The position numbers and the translations under genes are program-made. A stretch of DNA of 64,000 nt, from positions 4,069,482 to 4,133,481 of the forward strand of contig NZ_JH636049.1 of assembly GCF_000258175.1 (NCBI RefSeq), written 5' to 3'. The stretch comes from Saccharomonospora xinjiangensis XJ-54 (GTDB lineage: Bacteria > Actinomycetota > Actinomycetes > Mycobacteriales > Pseudonocardiaceae). Shown here in pieces: positions 33,566 through 43,547 of this stretch (positions are counted from its first letter, which is position 1; every line of letters starts with the position of its first letter). The notes below the pieces were generated by a model. It was not told the origin of the DNA, ran no database searches, and worked only from the letters and a program-made list of their open reading frames with translations.

Positions 33566-35227
33566 ATGCGCCGCTACTTCCTGCCGCTGCGGGAATTCCT
33601 CACGCTGGGTTGCCTGGACGGGACCATCGTGCTCGCCGGGGCCGCAGGGCTCGATCGCCCGGTGTCCGCGGTCAACGTCATGGAGGTCCCGGATGTGCTG
33701 GACTGGGTGAAGCCACAGGAACTGTTGGTGACCACCGGGTACCCCCTGGCGGCAGGCGACAGTGATCCGGCCGCTGTGCTCGCCGACCTGATGCCAGGTC
33801 TGCACGCGAACAACCTCGCCGGAATCGGCGTCAAACTCGGCCGCTACCTCGACAGCATCCCCGCCGAGGCGCTCGCTGTCGCCGACGAACTCGGCTTCCC
33901 CGTGCTGGGCCTGCCGAGGGAACTGGCCTTCGACGACCTCATCGCGCAGGCGTTCGCGCAGCTGGGACACCGCCACGCCGATGCGCTGGCCCGTGCCGAC
34001 ACCCTGCACACCACACTGTCCCAACTGGTGTTGCACGGCGCGGACCTGGACCGGATCAGTGCCGAGGTGGCGCGGGTGCTCGGTGTCGGCATCGTGGTCA
34101 CCTCCACCGATGGACGGGAATGGGGCGGAGCGCTCGACGAGGAACTGCGGACACGGCTCATCGACCTCGACCTGATCGACTCCTCAGGACGCGTCCGGGT
34201 CGAACGGCTCAGAGCGGGGCCGCATCCGGTCGGGGACGGACAGGCCAGGGTGCTGCCGGTGCCCGCGGGAGGCACCGATCTGGCACGGCTGGTGTGCGTC
34301 AGCCCCGAGCGCGCTCTCGGCTACGACGACGTGCAGGCGCTGGAGCGCACCGCGATCATCGTCGCGCTGTTGCTGACCCGCCAGCAGGCGGTGGCGGTGG
34401 TGGAGAACAAGTATCGCGGTGACTTCCTTCGGGACGTGTTCCTGGGTCGCGCGGGCGACGAGACGTTCGTCGTCGAACATGCCCGCACGTTCGGCTGGGA
34501 ACTGGATCGGCCGATGGCCGTGCTGTCCGCCGAGATGGATCCGGTGGAGCCCGGAGAGGAGCCGGTATTCGACAACACCCGCCGACAGTGGCACGAGCGG
34601 TTCGCGGCCGCGTGGCGCACGGTGTGCGCGTCGTGGGACCGGTCGATCTCCACCGTGGACTTCTCCACCGAGGTGGTGAGCCTGCTGCCCGCGTCCGTGG
34701 CGGGTGACTCGCCCCGTGACGCGGTGGACCAGCTGGTCGCGTCCGTGGCGGGCGACCGAGGCGGCGGGCGGCGACCGTTCTCCGTCGGGGTCAGCCGCGT
34801 GGTGTCGTCGGTGTCGGAACTGTCCACCGCGTACAACCAGGCGCGGCGGGCGATCCAGGTGGGACGGCGCATCAGCGGAGGGCGCTGTACCACGTGGTTC
34901 GACGATCTCGGGCTGCACCGGCTCATCGCCTTGGTGCCGGACCCGCGCGAGTTGCGCGAGTTCGCTCTCGACGTGCTCGGTGAACTCGCCGCCGACACCT
35001 CGGAAGCGGCTGATCTGCGCGTGACGTTGCAGGTGCTGCTCGACAACAATCTCAACGTGGCCGAGGCGGCACGCAAACAGTTCTTCCACTACAACACGAT
35101 GCGTTACCGCATCAGCAAACTGCAGGCGATGCTCGGTCCGTTCACCACGGACCCGCTACTGCGCCTCAACGCCGCGGTCGCGCTCCAGGTGCTCGACCTG
35201 GATCGCGGCTCCGGCGCGGTGCGCTGA
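33566..35227 (+). CDS. pucR: PucR-family transcriptional regulator
   Basis: 553 residues. The N-terminal PucR domain has PLREFLTLGCLDGTIVLAGAAGLDRPVSAVNVMEVPD. A central GGDEF-like degenerate region follows, and the C-terminal PucR helix-turn-helix reads LLDNNLNVAEAARKQFFHYNTMRYRISKLQ. I chose ATG 33566 because AGGAG lies 6 bases upstream; ATG 33518 is a weaker alternative. In Bacillus, PucR activates purine catabolism; here it lies between the two arms of a pyrimidine-type cluster and probably senses a ring or a degradation product. Confidence 0.9.
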   Translation: MRRYFLPLREFLTLGCLDGTIVLAGAAGLDRPVSAVNVMEVPDVLDWVKPQELLVTTGYPLAAGDSDPAAVLADLMPGLHANNLAGIGVKLGRYLDSIPAEALAVADELGFPVLGLPRELAFDDLIAQAFAQLGHRHADALARADTLHTTLSQLVLHGADLDRISAEVARVLGVGIVVTSTDGREWGGALDEELRTRLIDLDLIDSSGRVRVERLRAGPHPVGDGQARVLPVPAGGTDLARLVCVSPERALGYDDVQALERTAIIVALLLTRQQAVAVVENKYRGDFLRDVFLGRAGDETFVVEHARTFGWELDRPMAVLSAEMDPVEPGEEPVFDNTRRQWHERFAAAWRTVCASWDRSISTVDFSTEVVSLLPASVAGDSPRDAVDQLVASVAGDRGGGRRPFSVGVSRVVSSVSELSTAYNQARRAIQVGRRISGGRCTTWFDDLGLHRLIALVPDPRELREFALDVLGELAADTSEAADLRVTLQVLLDNNLNVAEAARKQFFHYNTMRYRISKLQAMLGPFTTDPLLRLNAAVALQVLDLDRGSGAVR

Positions 35228-35290
35228 CCCGCGCCTCGGGCTCGGCGAGCAAGGTGTGCCAGTGACACGGCGGCTCGTTCGGCAGATGTG

Positions 35291-35322
35291 GCTAATGCCG
35301 CAGTGTGATCTACAGCATTAGC
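35291..35322. promoter_or_regulatory. Inverted repeat GCTAATGC-N16-GCATTAGC upstream of the permease operon
   Basis: A perfect 8+8 repeat at 35291-35298 and 35315-35322 lies 47 bases before the permease start. The half-site centres are 24 bases apart, about two helical turns. It is AT-richer than its surroundings. It is the best operator candidate in the cluster. Confidence 0.5.
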
Positions 35323-35368
35323 GTCAGGCACCAAAATCCCAGGCCACCGTGCAGCTGTAGGAGAAGTC

Positions 35369-36760
35369 GTGACCAGATCCATGTTCGATTGGAAAGTCGT
35401 CCACGGCGGGAAGGCGCCGCCACCGGGTGCTGCTGTGGGGCCGATGGAACGGCTCAGCTGGGGGCGAACCCTGGGCCTCGGCGCCCAGCACGTCGTGGCC
35501 ATGTTCGGCGCCACGTTCGTGTTCCCGGTCGTGATGGGTCTCGACCCCAATCTCGCGATCATGTTCTCCGGTATCTGCACGATCATGTTCCTGCTGATCG
35601 TGCAGAACCGGGTGCCGAGCTATCTGGGAACCAGCGCGTCGTTCGTGGCCGCTGTCGCGGCGATCCGGTCGCAGGGCGGTGATTCCGCCGACGTCACCGG
35701 AGCGATCCTGGTGGGCGGTCTGGTGCTCGCGGCCGTGGGCCTGCTGATCCACTTCGGAGGGGCACGGATCCTGCATAAGGTGTTGCCGCCCGCGGTCACC
35801 GGCGCGGTGATCATGCTCATCGGCTTCAACCTCGCGCCGGTGGTCGCCGACGTCTACTGGCATCAAGACCAGTGGGTCGCGTTGCTGACCGCCACCTTTA
35901 TGGTGCTGGCGGCGGTGCTGCTGCCCGGGTTCTGGTCGCGCATCGCCGTGTTCCTCGCGCTCGTGTTCGGCTACCTCGTGTCCTGGCTCGCGGACCTCAC
36001 GTTCGGGCCGATCACCTCGGTGCTGCCCACCAGCGACGGCGAGGCCGTCGCGCACGACCGCGTCTCCTGGGAGCAGGTGGCGGAAGCGGACTGGTTCGGA
36101 CTGCCGAGCGGCCAGCTGGCCGACGGCGTCGCGGTGCTTCACGCGCCGTCGTTCTCCCTCACGTTCGTGCTGCTGGTGCTGCCCGGCGTGATCGCGCTGA
36201 TCGCCGAGAACGCGGGCCATGTCAAGGCGGTCGCGCAGATGACGGGTGACGACCTCGACCCCTACATGGGAAGGGCGATCGCTGCCGACGGACTCGCCAC
36301 GGCACTGGCCAGTTCGTTCGGTGGTTCGCCGACCACCACCTACGCGGAGAACATCGGCGTCATGGGCACCACCCGCGTGTACTCCACCGCCGCCTACTAC
36401 GCGGCGGCCGGGGTCGCGATCGTGCTCGGGCTTTCGCCGAAGTTCGGCGCGATTGTCAACGCGACCCCTGGTGGTGTGCTCGGCGGGATCACCCTCGTGC
36501 TCTACGGGATGATCGGTCTGGTCGGCGTGAAGATCTGGGTCGAGAACCGCGTGGACTTCGGAAACCCGGTCAACCTCATCGGGCTGGCCGCCGGCCTCAT
36601 CGCCGGGATCGGCGGCGTCAGCCTGACCTTCTCCGAGAACTTCGAACTCGGCGGGATCGCGCTCGGCACCATCCTGGTGATCGTGTACTTCCACCTGGTC
36701 AAGGGGCGCAGCGAGCGACTCGCGGCGGACACGGCGGACGCGCCGGTGGAACCGAAGTGA
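35369..36760 (+). CDS. Uracil-type NCS2 permease
   Basis: 463 residues with the 12-14 helices of the nucleobase:cation symporter-2 family. GGSPTTTYAENIGVMGTTRVYS is the signature seen in uracil permeases (UraA/PyrP) and differs from the xanthine/urate branch. UraA substrate and proton residues are matched by E280 and H284 (LIAENAGH) and E327 (TTYAENIG). The early GAQHVVAMFGATFVFPVVMG is also family-typical. GTG start with TAGGAG upstream; its stop overlaps the next gene. It most likely brings uracil or a related pyrimidine into the cell. Confidence 0.92.
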   Translation: MTRSMFDWKVVHGGKAPPPGAAVGPMERLSWGRTLGLGAQHVVAMFGATFVFPVVMGLDPNLAIMFSGICTIMFLLIVQNRVPSYLGTSASFVAAVAAIRSQGGDSADVTGAILVGGLVLAAVGLLIHFGGARILHKVLPPAVTGAVIMLIGFNLAPVVADVYWHQDQWVALLTATFMVLAAVLLPGFWSRIAVFLALVFGYLVSWLADLTFGPITSVLPTSDGEAVAHDRVSWEQVAEADWFGLPSGQLADGVAVLHAPSFSLTFVLLVLPGVIALIAENAGHVKAVAQMTGDDLDPYMGRAIAADGLATALASSFGGSPTTTYAENIGVMGTTRVYSTAAYYAAAGVAIVLGLSPKFGAIVNATPGGVLGGITLVLYGMIGLVGVKIWVENRVDFGNPVNLIGLAAGLIAGIGGVSLTFSENFELGGIALGTILVIVYFHLVKGRSERLAADTADAPVEPK

Positions 36761-37637
36761 AACCGGCACCGTTCGCGTTCGCCCGCCCCACCTCACTGGC
36801 GCAGGCGCTGGACCTGCTGGCAGCGAACCCCGACGCCAAGGTCCTCGCCGGCGGGCAGAGTCTCGTCCCGCTGCTGTCCATGCGGCTGGCGTCGCCCGCG
36901 CTGCTCATCGACATCAACGCCATCGACGCGCTGTCCCGGATCACCGCGGACAGTGCGGGGGTGCGGGTCGGCGCGGTGGCCAGACACGCCGAGGTCGAGG
37001 CGCATCCGCAGGCACGGCGCGTGCAGCCGCTGCTCGCCAAGGCGCTGCGGCTGGTCGCGCACCCGGCCATCCGTAACAGGGGCACCACCGTGGGTTCGAT
37101 CGTGCACGCCGACGCCGCAGCGGAGATGCCTGCCGTGCTGCGCCTGCTCGGTGGACACGTCACGGCGCGGTCCACGCGGGGCAGCCGCACGATTCCCGCC
37201 GACGAGTTGTTCGCAGGGCCGTTGGAGTCCACCGTGCGCCACGACGAACTGGTCACCGAAGCGTTCTTCCCCGCACTGTCCGCTTCGGACGGTGTCGCCT
37301 GCGACGAGGTCGCGCGCAGACACGGGGACTACGCGCTCTGCGGGGTGGCCGCCGTCGTGTCCTCGACGCCGGACGGCCGGGTGACGTCGGTGCGCGCGGG
37401 CTATCTCTCGGTGTGCGAGGTGCCGACCGTCGTGGAGCTGTCCGACGTCTTCGGCGCGGGCGAGATGACCGACCGGGCGCTGGCCGATGCGGCAGAGCTG
37501 GCGCTGGACTCGCTGGACCCGGTGGACGACATACACGCCACCGCCGACTACCGAAGCCAACTCGCCCGGGTGCTGACCCGGCGCGTGGTGCGTGCCGCGT
37601 ATGACGATTCCCGGGCCAGGCAAGCGGAGGTGGTCCA

Positions 37638-37641
<4 letters not shown>
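36757..37641 (+). CDS. Molybdenum hydroxylase FAD subunit (CoxM-like)
   Basis: 294 residues. The FAD-binding motifs KVLAGGQSLVPLLSMRLA and AIRNRGTTVGSIVHADAAAEMP are intact, and a C-terminal CO-dehydrogenase flavoprotein domain follows. It passes electrons from the iron-sulfur subunit to an acceptor. It overlaps the permease gene (GTGA) and the 2Fe-2S gene (GTGA), so the set is translationally coupled. The subunit order FAD, Fe-S, Mo is the same as in many actinobacterial hydroxylases. Confidence 0.92.
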
Positions 37642-38143
<502 letters not shown>

Positions 38144-38147
<4 letters not shown>

Positions 38148-40534
38148 CGACGCAGATGATGGGGGAGAAGGTCCGCAGGGTCGAGGACGACCGGTTGGTG
38201 ACGGGCAAGGGCCAGTACGTGGACGACCTGCTGCCCGGTGCGCTGGAAGCCGCCGTGCTGCGCAGCCCGCACGCACACGCTCGGATCCTCGACATCGACG
38301 TGGAGCCGGTGCTCGACCTCGATGGCGTCGTGGCGGTGTACACCTACGACGATCTGGTCGGCCCGATGGCCGAACCGCTTCCCGTGCTCATCCCGCACCC
38401 GGCACTCACCCACGGCCGGGCCCAGTACGCACTGGCCAAGGACGAGGTGAACCACGTCGGCGAGGCGATCGCGTTCGTCGTCGCGCGGGATCGCTACATC
38501 GCCGAGGACGCCGTGTCCCGGATCAGGGTCACCTATGAGCCGTTGCCACCGGTGGTCGGTATCGAGGCCGCACGCGCCGCCGAGCGCCTGGTGCATCCGG
38601 ACGTGCCGGGCAACGTCGCCGCGAGGATGGAGCAGTCGGTCGGTGACGCCGACGCCGCGATCGCGTCGGCCCCGCACCGGCTCACCCTCGAACTCGACAT
38701 CGAGCGCAGCGCCTCGATGCCGCTGGAGGGGCGCGGGACCGTGGCCCGCTGGGACACCGACTCGGGCAGGCTCCAGGTGTGGAGTTCGACCCAGACGTCC
38801 ACGGGAGTGCGGGCGGCGATCGCCGCGAAACTGCAGCTCGACCTGGTGCGGGTCGAGGTGATCACGCCCGACGTCGGGGGCGGCTTCGGGGTCAAGATCC
38901 TGCATCCCTGGCCGGAGGAACTGCTGGTGCCGATGGCGGCGATGGCGCTGGGGCAGCCGGTGAAGTTCACCGAGGACCGGCGCGAGCACTTCATCTCGTC
39001 GGCACACGAGCGCGGCCAGCATCACGAGGTCGAGGTCGGTTTCGACGACGAAGGACGGCTGCGGGGGCTGTCGGTGCGGTTCTGGCACGACCACGGCGCC
39101 TACACGCCGTACGGGTTGATCGTGCCGATCATCACCTCCACGCAGCTGCTCGGCCCCTACAAACCGCACAACTACCGGGTGATCTTCGAAAGCCTCTACA
39201 CCAACACGGTGGTGGTGACGCCGTACCGGGGGGCGGGACGGCCGCAGGGCGTGTACGTGATGGAGCGGACGATGGACGCTATCGCGGCACACCTCGGCAA
39301 GGACCGGACCGAGGTGCGCGCCGTAAACTTCATCCAGCCCGACGAGTTCCCCTACGACCACGGACTGACCTTTCAGGACGGTCGGCCGCTGATCTACGAC
39401 TCCGGTGATTACCCCGCTTCGCTGGAGAAACTGAAGAAGCTCATCGGCTGGGACGAGTTCGAAACCATGCGGGACGAACTGCGCGCCATGGGACGCAAGG
39501 TGGGCATCGGGCTCGCCTGTTACGTCGAGGGCACCGGTGTCGGCCCCTACGAGGGGGCACACATCCAGGTGGAGACCTCGGGCAAGGTCAAGGTCGCCAT
39601 CGGACTGACCTCGCAGGGCCAGGGGCATCAGACCGCGTTCGCACAGATCGTCGCCGACGAACTCGGGGTGGCGTTCGAGGATGTCGAGGTGGTCACCGGC
39701 GACACCCGTCGTATGCCCTACGCGGTGGGCACGTTCGCCTCCCGAGCGGCGGTGATGAGCGGGTCGGCCGTGGCGCTGACGGCGCGCAAGGTGAAGGCCA
39801 AGGCGTTACGCATCGCGGCGGACGCGCTCGAGGCATCGGTTGACGACCTGGAGATCGTCGATGGGCAGGTGCGGGTCAAGGGCGCACCGAACTCGCGGAT
39901 GGACCTCGGCACCGTGGCCGTGTTGTCCAACCCCCTGCGGTATGCCTTCGACGAGGCTTCCAAGGCGGCGACCCAGTTCTCCGTAGGCAAAGCGGATCAG
40001 CCGCCGGTCGCCGAGGACGACCAGCCCGGCCTTGAGGGAACCGACTTCTACTCGCCGCCACGATCCACGTTCGCCAACGGTATGCATGCCGCCGTCGTGG
40101 AAACCGATCCCGACACGGCCGAGATCCGCATCCTGCGCTACGCGGTGGTGCACGACTGCGGCACCCTCATCAACCCGATGATCGTGGAGGGGCAGATCCA
40201 CGGCGGTGTCGCGCAGGGGGTGGGCGGCGCGCTGTACGAGCGGATGGAATACGACGCCTCCGGCCAGTTGCTCAACGCGTCGTTCATGGATTTCCTCATG
40301 CCGTTCGTCACCGAGGTCCCCGAAACGATCGACATCGATCATTTGGAAACCCCCTCACCGCTGAACCCGCTCGGCATCAAGGGCGCGGGCGAGGCAGGCG
40401 TGATCCCGTGTGCGGCGGTGTTCGCCTCCGCGATCGAGGACGCCGAAGGGGTGCCGATCACCTCGATGCCGATCTCGCCGTCACAGCTCTATCACCTTCG
40501 TCTTCGTCACGAGGAAGGACGTATTTCGCCATGA
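38144..40534 (+). CDS. Molybdenum hydroxylase large (Mo-binding) subunit
   Basis: 796 residues. The N-terminal aldehyde-oxidase/xanthine-dehydrogenase a/b hammerhead domain (about 10-120) is followed by the two-part Mo domain. VVTPYRGAGRPQGVYVMER, LTSQGQGHQTAFAQIVADELG and the catalytic Glu (E750) in IKGAGEAGVIPC are visible. The CO-dehydrogenase-specific AYRCSFR loop is absent, so it is not a CO dehydrogenase. With the barbiturase and the uracil permease, the likely reaction is hydroxylation of uracil or thymine to (5-methyl)barbiturate. This substrate is inferred. Confidence 0.9.
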
Positions 40535-41169
40535 GGATTGCCGGAGAAGCCACCCTGAACGCGCCGGTGAAGCAGGTCTGGGACGCGTTACTGGACCCGG
40601 CGGTACTGGTCCGTACCATTCCGGGGTGCGAGCGGCTGGAGACGACAGGGGAGAATTCCTACTCGATGACCGTCACCGCCGGGGTGGCGTCGATCAAGGG
40701 CACCTACGGCGGGACCTGTACCCTGCGTGACCTCGACCCGCATCGGTCGCTGGTGCTGTCCGCTCAGGGCGAGGGCGCACCGGGCACGATCACCGCGAAT
40801 GTCAAGGTGGTGTTCGGGGAGAACGAGGACGGCACGACGTCGCTGTCCTACGACGCCGACGCGGTGGTCGGCGGGATGATCGGCGGGGTGGGGCAGCGGA
40901 TGCTGACCTCGGTGAGCAAGCGGCTGGCGGGTGAGTTCTTCGACGCCGTGGATGGTGTGCTCACCGGAACCGAGCAGGCTGCGGCGCCGGTGCAGGCCGC
41001 CGAAGCACGGCAGGGCGCTCCCGTGGAGTCCACTGTGTTCACCGCTCCCGTGCAGGCGAGACCCGCAGGGGATTCGGACTCCTTCCTCAAGGGGGTCGCC
41101 CTCGGTGCCGGTCTGATGCTGCTGGGGGTCATCGCGGGGTCGCTGACCGGCCGAAGGTGCCGGGGGTAG
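40531..41169 (+). CDS. coxG: CoxG-like SRPBCC protein with C-terminal membrane anchor
   Basis: 212 residues. The N-terminal 150 residues are an SRPBCC/CoxG domain (MRIAGEATLNAPVKQVWDAL start, IPGCERLE, SVSKRLAGEFFDAVDG). A variable linker and a single helix (VALGAGLMLLGVIAGSLTG) end the protein, so it probably tethers or assembles the Mo enzyme at the membrane, as proposed for CoxG in carbon-monoxide oxidisers. It overlaps the large subunit by 4 bases. A strong hairpin follows, so the permease-to-coxG run is probably one transcript. Confidence 0.85.
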   Translation: MRIAGEATLNAPVKQVWDALLDPAVLVRTIPGCERLETTGENSYSMTVTAGVASIKGTYGGTCTLRDLDPHRSLVLSAQGEGAPGTITANVKVVFGENEDGTTSLSYDADAVVGGMIGGVGQRMLTSVSKRLAGEFFDAVDGVLTGTEQAAAPVQAAEARQGAPVESTVFTAPVQARPAGDSDSFLKGVALGAGLMLLGVIAGSLTGRRCRG

Positions 41170-41179
41170 CGAAGGCTGA

Positions 41180-41225
41180 CGACGTGCGCCGCCGCCCGAA
41201 CAACATCGGGTGGCGGCGCACGTCG
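41180..41225 (+). terminator. Strong hairpin terminator after coxG
   Basis: A 20-bp stem (41180-41199 with 41206-41225), perfect but for one G.U pair, has a 6-base loop (ACAACA) and TTCTA after it. It ends the permease-hydroxylase transcript. Confidence 0.85.
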
Positions 41226-41395
41226 TTCTAGTCAGGCGCTGCTTCGCCCTGGCCACAATGGGACTGCCTCCCGGGAACCGGGCCGGTAGCACAGGTGACG
41301 GCCGGAAGCCAGCCCTGGTGGGAGCGAACCCGCGATGTTCGGCAGGGTATGCCAATGGAGCGCTGTCGCGCTGGGAGAATGTGCCATGGTCCTGA

Positions 41396-41407
41396 TGTCC
41401 CGGGACA
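41396..41407. promoter_or_regulatory. 12-bp palindrome upstream of hyuA
   Basis: TGTCCCGGGACA lies 16 bases before the hyuA start, in the 198 bases left after the coxG terminator. It is a candidate operator. GC-rich palindromes also arise by chance in this genome. Confidence 0.35.
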
Positions 41408-41423
41408 GGCTTGAATCGGCGAC

Positions 41424-43547
41424 ATGAGCGAGCAGCGCCGCATCCGCATCGGGATGGATACCGGAGGCACCTTCACCGACGTCGTGGCCTTCGACGAGTC
41501 CACCGGCCGGTTGACCACCACCAAGACACCCTCCACACCGGACAACCCTGCCGACGGCTTCATGACGGGCATCGAGAAGGTGCTGGCCATGCTGGGTGGC
41601 TTCGAGCACCTGGACCGGTCGCGGCAGGGCGCGGCGATCAGCGCCGTCAGCCACGGCACCACGGTGGCCACCAATCAACTGCTCGAAGGCAAAGTGGAGA
41701 AGCTGGGCTTCGTCACCAACGAAGGCTACGAGGCGATCCTGGAGATCGCGAGGCAAAGCGTGCCCGACGGGTACGGAAACTCGTACTTCTGGGTCAAGCC
41801 GGACCGGATCGTCCCGCGGCACCTCGTGCGTTCGGTGCCGGGCAGGCTCGACCACACCGGCGCGGAACTGCGCCCCTTCGACGAAGCCGAGGCCCGAGAG
41901 GTCGCTCGCTGGTTCCGGTCGAGGGGGATCGAGGCGATCGGTGTGTGTTTCCTGCACGCCTACGCCAACCCGGAGCACGAGGAACGGATGCGCGCCGTTC
42001 TCGCCGAGGAGTACCCCGAGGCGGTGGTGTCGGTGTCGTCGGAGGTGTTGCGCGAGTACCGCGAGTACGAGCGGTCGATGACCACGCTCGTGGACGCGGC
42101 CGTGAAGCCGAAACTGTCGCGATACGTCAACAACATCAAGACCAGGCTGGACGCGTACGCCGCTGCCGAGGGCCAGTCCGGTCCGCCGCTGTACGTGATG
42201 AAGTCCAACGGCGGCGTGCTCAGCGCCGACGAGGTGGTGCACCAGCCGATCACCACAGTGCTGTCCGGCCCGGCTGCCGGCGCGCTCGGCGCGGCGCTCA
42301 TCGCGCGTACCGCGGGCTTCGACAAGGTGGTCACCTGCGACGGGGGTGGCACCTCCACCGACGTCTCGGTCGTCATCGACGGTGAGCCGAGCCTGACCAC
42401 CGAGGGCAGCGTCGGCGTGTATCCCTGCAAGATCCCGATGATCGACGTGGCCACCGTCGGCGCGGGCGGCGGCTCGATCGCCTGGCTGGCGCCCGAGGGC
42501 AACCTCAAGGTGGGACCGCACTCCGCGGGCGCGGACCCGGGCCCGCTGTGCTATCTCAAGGGCGGCACCGACGTCACGATCACGGACGCCCACGTGGTGC
42601 TCGGCCGCATTCCCGCCCACCTGCTCGGCGGTGAGATCCCGCTCGACGTCGAGGCCGCTCGCGCGGGGCTTCGGGCATTGGCGGACAAGCTGGGGCTCAC
42701 CGTGGAGGCCTGTGCCACCGGCGTGCTGGAGATCTCCGCGTGGAACCAGGCCAACGCGCTGCGGCAGATTACCGTCAAACGCGGTCTCGACGTCCGTGAC
42801 TTCACCCTCACCACGTTCGGCGGCTCGGGTTCGTTGCTGCTGTGCAGGCTCGTGGACATTCTCGGCCTGCCCTCGGTGCTCGTCCCGCCGAACCCCGGCA
42901 ACGTGTCGGCGTTCGGCCTGCTCACCGTGGACGTGAAGAACGACTACGTGCGTACCCACGTTCGCCTTCAGGACGCGCTCACCCCCAGCGATCTGTCCAC
43001 TGTGTACGCCGAGCTGACCGAGCAGGCTCGGATGGCACTGACCAAGGAGGGCTTCGCCGAGTCCGAGCACCGGTTCCTCCGGTTCGCGGACGTGCGGTAC
43101 TTCGGCCAGGCCTTCGAGGTCCGGGTCCCCGTCCCGCAGGGGCCCATCGACGACGCGCTGATCGACGAGGTCGCCACCCGCTTCCACGCCGAGCATCGAG
43201 CGCTGTACGGGTACGACTTCGCCGACGACGACAGCCAGCAGGTCGAGTGGGTCAATCTGCGCGTCTCCGGGATCGGCGCCATCAGGCGGCCCACGCTGGT
43301 GAAGCAGGAGGTCGCCGCCGACCCCGGCGTGCCGGTGGAACGGTCGCGGCGAGGGGTGTGCTTCGACGCGGAGCAGGGATACCTCGACACCCCGGTCTAC
43401 TGGCGGCCGGACCTTCAACCGGGCCAGGTCGTCACCGGCCCCGCGGTCGTGGAGGAATTCGGCGCCACGGTGCCGCTGCATCCCGGCTTCACGGCCCGCA
43501 TCGACGAGTACTTCAACATCATCGTGACCCGGGAGGGGCAGGCATGA
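41424..43547 (+). CDS. hyuA: Hydantoinase/5-oxoprolinase subunit A (HyuA)
   Basis: 707 residues. IGMDTGGTFTDVVAFD (nucleotide-binding P1-like motif), VSHGTTVATNQLLEG, VLSGPAAGALGAAL and CDGGGTSTDVSV are typical of the ATP-using hydantoinase/oxoprolinase A family (hydantoin, 5-oxoproline, and in some cases carboxylases of ketones). HyuA binds ATP; the partner HyuB binds substrate. The genes overlap by 4 bases. A role here could be ATP-driven opening of a cyclic amide or ureide from pyrimidine breakdown, or a different N-heterocycle; context does not decide. Confidence 0.9.
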   Translation: MSEQRRIRIGMDTGGTFTDVVAFDESTGRLTTTKTPSTPDNPADGFMTGIEKVLAMLGGFEHLDRSRQGAAISAVSHGTTVATNQLLEGKVEKLGFVTNEGYEAILEIARQSVPDGYGNSYFWVKPDRIVPRHLVRSVPGRLDHTGAELRPFDEAEAREVARWFRSRGIEAIGVCFLHAYANPEHEERMRAVLAEEYPEAVVSVSSEVLREYREYERSMTTLVDAAVKPKLSRYVNNIKTRLDAYAAAEGQSGPPLYVMKSNGGVLSADEVVHQPITTVLSGPAAGALGAALIARTAGFDKVVTCDGGGTSTDVSVVIDGEPSLTTEGSVGVYPCKIPMIDVATVGAGGGSIAWLAPEGNLKVGPHSAGADPGPLCYLKGGTDVTITDAHVVLGRIPAHLLGGEIPLDVEAARAGLRALADKLGLTVEACATGVLEISAWNQANALRQITVKRGLDVRDFTLTTFGGSGSLLLCRLVDILGLPSVLVPPNPGNVSAFGLLTVDVKNDYVRTHVRLQDALTPSDLSTVYAELTEQARMALTKEGFAESEHRFLRFADVRYFGQAFEVRVPVPQGPIDDALIDEVATRFHAEHRALYGYDFADDDSQQVEWVNLRVSGIGAIRRPTLVKQEVAADPGVPVERSRRGVCFDAEQGYLDTPVYWRPDLQPGQVVTGPAVVEEFGATVPLHPGFTARIDEYFNIIVTREGQA

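Noticed and set aside
35369..36760. Xanthine or urate permease
   Set aside because: The TTTYAENIGVMGTTRVYS signature is that of the uracil branch of NCS2.
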